This document shows, piece by piece, positions 23,201 to 35,200 of a stretch of DNA of 64,000 nt. Position numbers and translations under genes: made by a program. Each line of letters begins with the position of its first letter. The stretch's first letter is position 1. Below the pieces are notes generated by a model. That model did no database searches and was not told where the DNA came from. It was given only the letters and a program-made list of their open reading frames with translations. The DNA is from Agelas oroides (Eukaryota > Porifera > Demospongiae > Agelasida > Agelasidae). The stretch is taken from contig OX422200.1 in assembly GCA_949130485.1 (NCBI GenBank), positions 4,572,274-4,636,273 on the forward strand, given 5' to 3'.

Positions 23201-26200
23201 ACTTTCACACAAAAATTGACCTCGAATTGTCCTGTGTTTCTCAGTGCTCCCGCAGTGAACTGATTAGATGGCAAGAATTGCAACCTAGTCCATTCGTATG
23301 AAAGAATAGGGTGACAATCTGTGGAAAACTTATGTAGAGTGATCATTGGCTGAAGAAGATGTAGCAAATGAATGTAGTCTATCTCATTCATCTACATGTA
23401 TGAACAAGTTAGTTTAATCCAAGTAGGATTGGAGTTCATCCCAAAAGACATCAAAAGAAGCACTTTGTGCCTTTCCATTCATACTTTGTAAATCAAGTAC
23501 AATCTTGGGATCATTGACTGCGGCAACAGCTTTGGCTACGCACTTGTCCACATCAGCCTCTACACTAGAAGCAATGGGTATTACCATTGACCAATAGTGC
23601 AGTAGATATTTCACAACAAGTATTTGAGAATCTTAGCAAGCCTATTGTACCTTTGCAGATTCGTAATGCAGTGCACTACATGAGCGCCATCGTTATTCTA
23701 ATAGAATAATAATCTGCCGATCCAATCTAATTCAGTTTTGTTTTTAATCTTTGGTAATCCAGAAGTTCAACGATACAGCGCTTTAAACACAGCAAAGTGT
23801 TCGAAATACGTGATGGAATAAACTTCAATTTCTACATACGACTGCCATATGTATGTGTTGCACAGTTTAGTTAGAGGAATCACGGTGTGTGTACGTAGTA
23901 GTAGCCCAAAGCAGACCTTACCACGCTCTATGCAGCCATTTATAGTGTTCACTGAGCTACTGTGGTTACAAAGTAGCCTTGTTCCCAGGCCTTCCCTGCC
24001 TTCAGTTTTTGATCACTCCTAGTACCCTAATCTCTCAAAAATACGCCCATGGATGAACTTAAGTGGCTCTAGCCTCGTTCCCAGGCTCTTGTGCGGGGGA
24101 GGAGGAAAGAGAGCCTGGTACACACTGTTCGCGCATGCGCCAAATTCCCTTGGTAACCTGCATACTACTCCGCTACACTAAAATTACGGTCAATTTGTTT
24201 ACCTTCTGAAAGGCTGCACTGCCTGGTTATACTCCCTGTGGGGCACATACGGGCGGTTTTGAAGTCAAAAACAATATCGCTTTGCCAGTAACGGTCTGCA
24301 TTGCTTCGTTCGAGGCGATCGGTAAACTTCAAAGGGAAAGATTGCATCAGTCACGTGCCACAGCGTTTAGCTGGAATGGACAAACGCGTGGACAATTCCT
24401 GCAAGTAAAGAGCTGAGCACCTTCGTCGCTCCCTTGTCATCGTGTACACAGAGCTGTCAGTGGCAGGCATCTTTTATATGGGAGAAGTCGGTGTGCCTTG
24501 CGGAGGTTAGTGTAACGGAGCAGATTTTACGGAAATTTCCAAATTCCCAGAAATCCTGGTGGAACTGAGCATGCGCAAACAGTGTGTACCAGGCTCTTTT
24601 CTCCCCGCCCACGCACGAGCCTGGGAACGAGGCTAAAGTGGCTCCTAAAAGTGAGGTGGACGTGTATTTTTTGAGAGTTGTGATATTTCTCTTGAAAATA
24701 CGCCCACCTCACACGCAGTTAGTCTAGCCCTTGCTATGTGTGCATGCAGTGATTCTGCAATGCCTCTTTTGTCATGCACTTGCTTACACAATAACAGCAA
24801 ATGGTGTCTGCCTTCATTTGTTAGTCCCTCCTCTTGCACAGTGCTGCTTCTTCAGTGCTTCTTGCCATAGCAGCGTGTACTGTGGCACAAATAGTACCCT
24901 TTGCAGCAACTTCATTAAAAAATGGGGGGTGGGCGTATTTTCGAGGGTGGGCTTATTTTCAGGAGATACGGTATACAAATACAGAGGGAAATGGCCTGGG
25001 GCTTCTTACCACGTTCACGACACAGATGGCGTCACAGGTTCTAGACATACAGGCATATTCACACTTACGTCTTAATCTACAGAGAAGCTAGAGAAATGTG
25101 ACAAGTTCTGTGTCTGAAGCATAACCACTGAAGAATGGTTCTCATGTAAGCATTGTAAGTCTGAAAGTAGCATCTTTTTCACTATGTTAGCAACATTTTG
25201 TCACTGCAGGTACTTCACAAAATTAATGTCTTTGTCAACCCTTCAGAGCTATGTCCTCTAGCTTGGAGATGTTTTTTGCTCTTGATGTGATCCTTCTTTG
25301 GTGATTGTCCCATCTCTGGCTGGTACAGAACGCAAGATTGATCTCTGTAGTATGCCATGGCTAGGCATCAAAGATGTGACAATATGTGATGTGTATGATC
25401 ACATAGTAAGAAACCCCAGGTTTTGTACCTCCGTTTTTGCATACTGCAAGTGATCACAAACTGTGCACAAGCTAGACCACTCATACACAGCAGGGAAATC
25501 CCCTGCTAGCAGTTCGTGCCTGTGTAGCCATAGTAGCTGCTCCAGCTGAATATGTGTGTGGTCAGCTACATGTGTACATGTTGGCCTTTTTATAGCTATA
25601 ATTTATCAACTTCTTACTCAGGCTCGCCCCAGGAAGATGCAGCGTCTCCCTAGTTAGTCTTTATGGTACATACTTCAAATACCATATAGCCGAAGTGTTT
25701 GCAGATACCACTCACTTATATGTCCACATTGAGCACCTAACAGTGAAATGCACCCTAACAGTGAGGCGCTTTTTGTGTGTGCTTGATTTAGAATTACACA
25801 GTGAACGCATATAAACCAGCACCTAGTAGCAAGTATGCGCTTATGAATGAAATGTGCTTAACAAGTGTGAGTATGTTACCACAAACATTTCCAGCTGTAC
25901 AGTATACTGTGAAGACAGTATCAGTCTCACAGTGTTATCTATTATGCTGCTCATGACATCTCTCCACATACAGTGCTCCCATACGTCCCATTGCTTCAGT
26001 GAATAGAAAATTGCAGACTGGACACCCCTCCACAGTCCTCTCTGTTGTGTCCTACAATATTCTGGCTCAAGACCTGCTTCACAAGAACCAGTATCTGTAT
26101 ACCCACTGCCCTCCTGAGCTACTGGACTGGGAATACAGAAAGTGGAATATACTGAATGAACTTGTGGAATCTACTGCAGATGTAAGTGTTCTGTATCTGT

Positions 26201-29200
26201 AACTTCAGGTTGTTACAAGTTTGTTTTAACTTTAAGTCTAAAAGTTAACTTTTCACTCGTGCACAGCTTTGCACACAATGCCCTTGAGCTGCCCAACTGT
26301 CCAGAATGCCCAAAACTTTCTGGTAGCACTAACTGTCTCACCATCTGGGATGTCTGGGCACATCCTGGTAACAAGGTTAAGTAATATGCTACTTTCTAAA
26401 TGTTTGTACATTTTCTAGACATCTTGGTAACACAGGTACTGACTCTTCAAGTGTCTGGACTGTCTCTGCTAATGCAGGTATTGTAACTGCCCAAGTATAG
26501 AGGCTGTATAGACACATCTTGGTAAACAGGAGCACTACTACCTCCTAAGTGTCCGCTCCAATATCACCCACACTCATGCAAGGTTTTCCACTGGCTGCCT
26601 CGTCAAAAAAACGCCATTTGCTAAATCTGGACATACCTTCCACCTTTACTTCCCACCTGACTCCACAAGTGTGATACCTGAGTCCACTGAGCTACAAGAA
26701 ACTTCACTTTGATGCCACAAGCACTTAACAGGTGGTATCTTTCATGTGACCACCCCATTTTCATGTGACCTGGGACCAAAACTACCACCCATCTTAGCCT
26801 GTCTCCAGGCCGTTTGGGTGGAGAGAAATGGCCTGGTATCGACTGCTTGCGCATGTGCGGCCATTTCCGTTATACCGTATAGCAGGAAAATTTGGCGAGC
26901 ATTAAATTTGGCAAATTGGTCTCCAGAAAGAATTGGCGAATTTTTCATTTGCCGACCTACGGATCGCGAGCGAGTGAGGGGTGAATAGGCACGCGTAGAT
27001 GAAGAAGGAAGTACGGGCTTTTCAACCTTGATCCACTTGAGTAGCGACATTATCTCCCTGGAAAAATGACTTTCGCACGTCGATTCTGGTACCATGCGCT
27101 CTGCGTGCGCGAGCAAGTCATTACGTCATCAAAATACTGCATGTTTAAATATTGGTGGGTTTTAAATTTGGCGATTTTCCACACAAATTCGCCAAATTCA
27201 AAACCTCGCCAAAGTTTCCCACTATACAGTATTTCCATAAATTTTTAACAATTACGTAGCTTGTCCACATGGAATAATATACGGACATGATATTCGAAAG
27301 TAGTATACATACAAAGTTGAAAAAAGAGCTACAATAAAACAACGCTCACTCAGACCGATTAGTTTGGCAATCGTAAGTGATATATACCAATGGTGAGACT
27401 AACAAGACAACGGCATAGCTACCCCACCCTATACCCAACTCGCGTTGTTTTACGGTCAAGCACGCAAATGACAGCACCTCGTAGCGTACTGACTTACCGA
27501 AACTAGTTGGTAGCCGCAAGTAAGCATCTTTGCCTTCGTATACACGGCGATTATCTTCTACTTTCATGGTAATTCAACTGGCAAACAGCTGCATCTTTCA
27601 ATGATACTATGTAAGTATCACCATAGTACAAAGCTATAATCACGAGTTTGTTGCCGTCTGTATTGTTACGAGCGCGCAGCACAAGTAACAGTGCCAACGG
27701 CAATAAACGAGTGGTATTTTTTCTGGTATAGCTTGGTACTATGGTGATAATGATTTTATAATACGAACCTTCGATTTCATTGCACATTCAGACGAGCGCA
27801 CGTGACTTGTACCTGATACGGATTCTCGCGTGACTTGTAGTAAAAAATGTGGACTTTGCGCAGCTGCAAGACTTCCCCATTGACTCCCATACATTCACGT
27901 GAGTTAGATGTATGATAAGGAAATATATCGGACGTATATGTATTGGTTTTACCAACATTTTCCAAATCTGAATGGATTCCCAGGTTTTTCTGGGAATACA
28001 TGATCGCGCATGCGCAAACAGTCGATACCAGGCCCATTTCTCTGATCCTCCCACGAGGCTACCCCCATCTGTTAGCCTCATTCCCAGGCCCTGCACATTC
28101 GTCACTTGCAGTACGAAATTCACGCAGGAATCCTGGGCGCATTCATCACGTGATACGTGCTGCAGCATACATCACAAGAATAGGATAGCTAGCGCGGTGT
28201 TTAACATTGAAAGAGGCTCCCAGAGACCACAGTGAAGGTTCATGCGTGAGCTTAGCTAACTGCTATAATCACGCTAGCAAGATACCGTAAACTCGGGAGC
28301 ATAAGTACCGGTACTTATATTTCAAAACTGTGCATTTTAGAGGCACCAATAACGTGGGGTACTTATAATGATGGGGTATCATACCACGGGGTTAAATATA
28401 CAGCAGTGCAAAGGCAGCCGTCGCGATGCCATAGTACCGACAAGGCTACAGCTAGAGTGGGCTGCTTGACTAGTCTGCACTTACGAACTGACCTACTGCT
28501 GCTGATCTTTGGCATTGCTGTTGACTGCAAATGGCCACATGACCAACTGCAGCTCATCGCACAACGTCATTGACAATTGGGGCATTCGTCCAGATTGTAA
28601 TCAGCTGCCATGAAGTAGTATCTCCTCAATGGTACCCAGGCTCCATACTTGATGGGTAATTATACTCCTGGAGAGTTTATAGTAGCAAAAGCTGTCGTAT
28701 TTAGCTGGATATAAATGAACGTTTAGATATTCAGATACCTTGGTCAAATAATTAAACCTGGTCACAGCGTGTTTCTAGGTCGAACTGGAGTTTCAACTTC
28801 TCGTATGCCTCATCTAGAGTTTACGACTATGCCGTATAGCCGGAAAATTTGTCGGAGAATTTAATTTGGCGGTTTGGCGACTTGCATGGGTGCCACCAAA
28901 TTTAATTCCCTCCAAATTTAACATTCGCCAAACGAAGGGAAGTCTGAATGTGTAAAGACAATGGTTTTGTACAGGTACTTCAAGGAGCTTCAAGACACAT
29001 TTCTCGCTGATATCCAGGCAGAAGTGGTGATGAATGAGATTCCACATGAACTTATCATCAACTGGGATCAAACAGCTCTCCAACTGGTGCCCACAGGACA
29101 ATGGACCATGCACCGAGCTGGAGAGAAAGTCGTTCTCATCGCAAGTTCTGATGACAAGCGACAGATCACAGCTGTTTTTGCAGCTTCTTTAACAGGTGCA

Positions 29201-32200
29201 TACCTCCCCCCTCAGCTCATCTACAAAGGAAAAACAGAGCGATGCCATCCGCAAGTGCCTGCTCCAGAGGGATGGGATATTTGGCATAGCAAAAACGAAT
29301 GAGGACACTATGAAGCGGTATGTTGAAAAAGATCGTTGTACCCTTCCTATCGCAACAGAGAGAAGCTCTCGGGCTCCCAAAATCTCACCCAGCCTTAGCA
29401 ATATATGATTGCTTCTGAGAGCTGACCACAGCTGAGTTCAAATCACTACTGGAAGAACACAATATTATCACAATCGAAATTCCAGCGAACTGTACTGATA
29501 AACTGCAGCCGATGGATATCTCGCTCAACAAGCCTATGAAGGATGCGTTGAAAAAGAAGTTTCAAACCTGGTATGCAGCTGAAATTCAAAAACAGCTGAA
29601 AGAAGTTCCAGTTGATGAGGTGAGGGTGGACTTGACAGCTGTAGCCATCAAGCCCAAGAGTGCAAGCTGGATTTTTTCGGCCTGGCATTCTATCAAAGAG
29701 CGACCAGATGTAGCAGTTAATGGGTTCCGGAAGGCTGGGATATTAGATGCTGTCAATGCTGTAACTGAGAACTAAGTTATCTCCTCGCATGCTTGTACAT
29801 ACACATTAGTTATCATGTTGTATGAATGTATCAGCAAATTACTTTGATAGAGGCTGTATATACACTGGTATACTAGTATGTGTACATAAATACTAGTAAC
29901 TGTTCTTTTAACTCATACAATAACTACCATACCAATTCTACTTAATCTTGCTTAGATGGGAATGGAGTTAGTTCAATCTTTTCATAGCACTTAACCAGGT
30001 GACATCTTATTGCAGCTTGATCAAAACTGTAGCTCAATTTGTTGCTGGCCAGGGAAGTGGCTATAGCAGTAGCGAATACACAACAGTCTTTGCCACCCTG
30101 CTGCTTTGGACAATCTACCATTTCGTTTTTGGTATCTGACCCAAACAACTGCAAGATCAGTTTGAGCGTTCTTCATCAGTTGAAGTGTACAGAGAATCAA
30201 AGATTCGTACAGTATCAGGAGAACACCCAATCGTGGATACAACAATCTAGTGGTTTCCTCGGGTGTGGATTATTTGCATGACGTTGGTGGAGCATTGAGA
30301 ATAACCTTGTTGACTGATCAGTAAAGTCAAGTACAGGCCATTCAAATCAAACTATGCCTTGAGAATGGCTTGAGCAACATTAATGTGCTGGTCTGTCAGC
30401 TCCTAAGATCATAGTATCCCTGTCAGCTTCTGTTAATCGGATTTGTCCAAAGGTGAGCCAGGTCTTTGGAAGTTTGGTATTAACTTTGATACCCTCCACG
30501 TCAATTACATCTGGTCTTTTCTTGCTAGGCTGCTGGGTCTCTGTGTTGACGTTGGTGGCTGAAGGTGCCAGTAGTTTCCGAATTTTCGCTACGTCTTTGG
30601 GTTCACCGAGAAGTTCGTATGTACAAGGCACTTCCAGTCCTCCTTGAGGCAGGTCCGCTGAAAAACGCCTAACTCCAATAACCGTACAGCGAGCAAGCTG
30701 CCAATATTTTTCTCAGAACATGCCCAACAACTGTGTTCCTGCGCTGAATTCCCACTGCATAGCGATCCTGGGCATTACCACTTTCTATCTTACAGTGCAG
30801 TACTTCCCCCAACAACGGAGTCCACGTACTCTTGTATATGTGATGGCCTCGAACACAACTCTCTAGTTGAAACTCTTCCATGACTTCGACTTCGGTCTTC
30901 GCACTTCAATCGAACCATGTGCGGACTTCTGAATAAGTAACCAAATACCATCTTCTAACTCCATAATTTGTACTCAGCAACACGGCAAACATTGTTAAAT
31001 GCTGACGTAAAAACGCGTGCTAGGGCACGTATCACGTGGTGAATGAGCCCAGGCCTTCTGCGCGAATTTCGTACTGCAAGTGGCGAATGCGCGAAGGCCT
31101 GGGAACGAGGCTACCCATCTGTACCATGGTGGTTACAGCTGTGACCATGCTTGCAGAGACTCAATCACACTTGGTACCTTTTTTACAATATTGTTCCAGC
31201 CAAACACTCATCAGCAAGGAATCAATTAGTTTTCCAAACAATGTACACCAGTGTGGCAACTGGCGAGAAAGATTTCTGGATAAGCAGTCGTGTGTATGAT
31301 TTTACATGCAATTTGACTGAACACACTAGTAGCAGAAGTGCACAACTGTGAGGTGCTTTTTGACGAAAATGGTCTGAAACACAAAAGAATAAAGAAATAT
31401 AAGAGGTTATAAAATAATCGCCAAGCAGCTTCTAGGAAGCATTCAAATGGGTTAGCACACATTTGCTTGAGGGAGCAGTCATTTCGGGGCCTACACTTGC
31501 AATGAACCGTCAATCTTCCACTTTATCACTGCAGCACTTAGGACAAGTAAGCAAACAGTCCGTGTCATCAGTAGGTGGGAATAGCGGGAACCATTCTGCA
31601 GTGGCTCTTATCTCCCATTCTGAAACTACAAAGCCACAAATTCTGGTACATTTTCTCAAGTGAGTGACGTCACGGGTAGGGCAAATTATGCGAACGTAGG
31701 CGTCATGTAAACCACAAACAACTTCGCCCACACACACGCACTGGAGCGCGACTATTCCGAGTCGAAAGATGGCAGCGCACAAAGGTGATTTTTTGTCGCT
31801 CTTCACGTGACAGTTGGGAACACAGAGAGTTTTACCAAGCCAAGACAGTGATACCTGTTTTTCGCCACTCTTCCGCTTCCGTGTATTATGCAAACCGAGA
31901 AGGGAGGCCTGGGAACGAGGCTACTTGAGTGTGATATCCCTGACTGCCTATTAGCTGTGTCAGTCACTTGGAAACGCTGTGCAGTAGTCTGGTCCTTTTG
32001 TGTACTGGTTGGACGTTGTGCAATATGTACCCTAGACGCTGAGCTGAACATCACACGCTAGCACTCGCTGGCTGCCTTCATGCCAAACGCATCCATGGTG
32101 CTTGCAAAACGCACCCAGTACAGGTAAGTCTGCACAGCCATTTTAGTTAAGAGTACCACCATAGTCCTACATAACCATATTCTCACGTGGTGAGACCTTT

Positions 32201-35200
32201 CACACACAAGAAGTACTCTGGCAGTGAAAAGTGCATGGGTGCATTACATGCCTAACAACATTCTAGTCATGCTCGCCCACGTTCAATTAAAGTCTTTGTA
32301 CCGTCTTTCTACCTGTGACATCACTCACGTGAGAAAATGTACCAGACCCTCTCCCGCTTAACCATACTGCAAGCGACGGGAAGCTAGGCAAGGGCCTGGG
32401 AACGAGTTAGGGCTGTGATATTGGTCCTTGAATCAACACTGATTATTGGGGGTTAAATAATAATTATCCAATTAATTGGTTCAATAAAAAAATTTGACAG
32501 AAATCTGATGTCAGTTCAACATACCCACAGGTATTACACATATATTACTAATTAGTGACTGCTACAAGCTACACAGGAACATTTCACATGTTTATTGGGG
32601 CGAGCCTGAGCGAGCCCCACACTAGCGGGACTGCATTGCGCACGTGCGTGTGTATGTTTGCTTGCTTGCTTGCTTGCGGCCATATACCGTAAATTTTTAA
32701 ATGAGCGCGTTTAAATTTCAATATTACGAAGATCGAGCTCATGCACTCGGTAGGTGAAGGGCTATTGCCAGAGTGCAGCGTCGGTGACCCGGAGCTGAGA
32801 CGACTGAAGTTGAAGTACGCATGGCAACTTACTCCTTGTTTGTATGTGCTGCGTGCTACAGATCATGAACGGCAGGCTGCCCACAGGCAGTACAAATTTC
32901 GATCATGGTCGTTGAGGTTGCTTCCGAGGTAAGGGCCATGCGCACTGAACAGCACTTATAAACGCCAGAAATTCAGCTCATGATTTTAGTGTAAAGCTTA
33001 GTCCATGCATATGTATCTACACTGACTGTAGCTGTCCTACCCCATACACGAGACAAACTCCACTGACATGCATTCCCCTGGATTCTGGAGCCTCTCTAAG
33101 AACACCAGGAGACAGACAACATGTAGACAAACAAGCTTTCCCCTGGCACCCAGTACCAGGGGACAGACTACACAGAGGACAGACAAGCCTTCCCCTGGGC
33201 AGGGGACAGACTACACAAATACATGCATAGAAGCCTTCTCCTGGCACCCATTTCAGTTCAGTGCCAGGAGACAGCCTGTATCAGCTTGCTCAGGCTCGCC
33301 CCCACAATGTTCTACATTTTCTAGTAATCCAGGTGAGGTGATGGTAAGTTGCTATGGAGGAAGACAAGTTTATTAAGGGTCAAGAGCTGCATGTTTCGCA
33401 CTGACAGTATTTCCAGCTACACTGAACAGCCGCTCAGAAGGGACAGATGTAGCAACTATGCCTAGATATCTTCTAGCAATTCCAGACAAGTTTGGGTAAG
33501 TGTCTTTGCGTGCCTTCCACCACCGTAGTATATTTTCAGTAAGTTCAGCTGGCTTTTCTACCTTATAGCAGCTATTTTCGGAAGAGATGATTTCATCATG
33601 CGTTGCCGCAGTAGAGGAACAACTTGAAGAACTAGTATCTTTAAACTTTGTCCCTAACAACTTCTGCAGAGGATGTGGCTTTTTACGTTTTGTAGGAGGA
33701 GGATCAGCTGATTCAACTTCAGCTGAGTTCGATGAACTGCTAGTGATGACTTCTAGATGTTCTAGCATTTCTTCCTTCACTGTTTTCTCCTGGACATCTT
33801 CGGTAAGGTGAGCAACCGTTTTGAATCGTGGATCCAAGAGTGATGAAATGTTAAGCACTTCAGTCACTCTTCTGTCTTGAAACCTGGTGTGCATATCAGT
33901 GGCTAGAACCTTCTTGACTTTACGAACAGTTGGTGTGTCACCTTCAGTGAATTCAACCTTGGCCCGGATCTCTGCAAGAAGAGGCCCTAGAGCTGAGATT
34001 GTTGGATATTTCTCCCCACTTAGATATTCAGTGGCAACCTTGAAAGGCTTGAGAAGTTCAGCAACATCCTCAAGGATCCGCCACTCTGATGGAGAGCATT
34101 CAAGGTGGAGTAAGTCACGCCTTCGGCGAAGGACAGCAGCAATTGCTGGCTGTTGCTCACATAGCCATAGAATCATGTCATGAGTGGAGTGGACACTTCT
34201 TGTATAAGATTGTGCTGCGGTAGCTCCAGCAAAGCTTGCTTAGCAGCAAGTTCCTCTCTGTCTATTCAAGACTTGTTGAAATGTCCCACAATTTGACGGC
34301 ATCGTGCTAGCACTGTTGACAGCTGACTCACTTTCAGTGCTGCCTGGACTGAGAGATTTAAGGTATGGCCAGCACATGGAATGCGGAGCTTATCAAGATC
34401 TTCTTCAACTGACTTTACAATATTACTTCCATTATCGGTTGTGGAAGCGTATACCGTATTCGCTCTAATTTATGGAACGTTCTAATTATTGGAACGCTGA
34501 ATTTTAGTTATTTAATTTGCTCTAATTCATGGAACGAATGAATTTTTGACATTCTAATCGCTCGAACGGGCAAGTTCTACTCAGTTTTATTTTCTCCTGC
34601 TATAAAGTCTCTCGCTCGTACTACCAACTTCTTCCCATGGAGCATTACGTAGCAGAGAATCTTCAATCCGCCTTGAATGAGTGGAGACCGCCGTCGCCTT
34701 CCGCATTCATTTATCCTCCATGAGTCAGAAATGCCAGAGTAAGTGACTGAATTCTCTAGATAGATGGCCAACAGTGGTATTGTAGTTATCAAGAACGGCC
34801 ACGGTGAATCTGTCGGTCGACCAGGGCCACGGTTCACAGCTGGCGACGATCTCTTTGATTGCAGCAAAGGATGTTCACCCCTGGGAGTCTCCACAGCGTA
34901 AGCTATAGGAGAGATTTCTGTGTTATCCGGGATGTTAACAATCGATCCATCTCACTTTTTTCAGTAGCTAGCTGCTTTTGACACGTGCAGAACCACTCTA
35001 CAAACGTGAAGGGAAATGATTTTTAACACATTCTAATTAACACGGAATGGTCGCCAATATTAGGCCGTTCCATAAATTAAAGCAAATGCGGTACCTAATG
35101 CTGCAAGTCAATTCCCCATTCTCTAGTACCTGCTTGCAAAGCTTCACTGATGTGCTCATGGTCATGCACACCAGGTAAGTGTTGTGTCAGCAAGTTCTTG

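Larger units (their letters stand above)
21111..25973 (+). other. ANGEL intron 1 (4.9 kb)
   Basis: No host exon was recognised. It holds a repeat at about 21327-21870 that matches 28360-28620 in reverse orientation, a TA-type element at 22208-22563, a 566-bp MULE-type MITE at 24070-24635, and a half-element ending GGAGATACGGTA near 24973. Nothing was recognised in 22600-23950 or 25080-25970. Confidence 0.6.
28073..31113. mobile_element. 3.04-kb MULE-type element with 9-bp TSD enclosing pogo transposase and HIRAN + Ulp1 ORFs
   Basis: The ends are inverted repeats of about 88 bp: left TAGCCTCATTCCCAGGCC, right (inverted) TAGCCTCGTTCCCAGGCC. Both then share CACTTGCAGTACGAAATTC and CACGTGATACGTGC. 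The 9-bp target duplication CCCATCTGT is perfect (28064-28072 and 31114-31122). Inside are a repeat ending TTTACGGTA (28284-28640, minus orientation relative to 21.6 kb), a TACCGTATAGC-type end (28832), a pogo-type transposase remnant on the plus strand and a HIRAN + Ulp1-type ORF remnant on the minus strand. No MULE transposase is present, so the element is non-autonomous. Confidence 0.88.

Noticed and set aside
28961-30881. The 28-31 kb ORFs as free-standing intronic genes
   Set aside because: They lie between matched ~88-bp inverted ends with a perfect 9-bp duplication, and both are broken.
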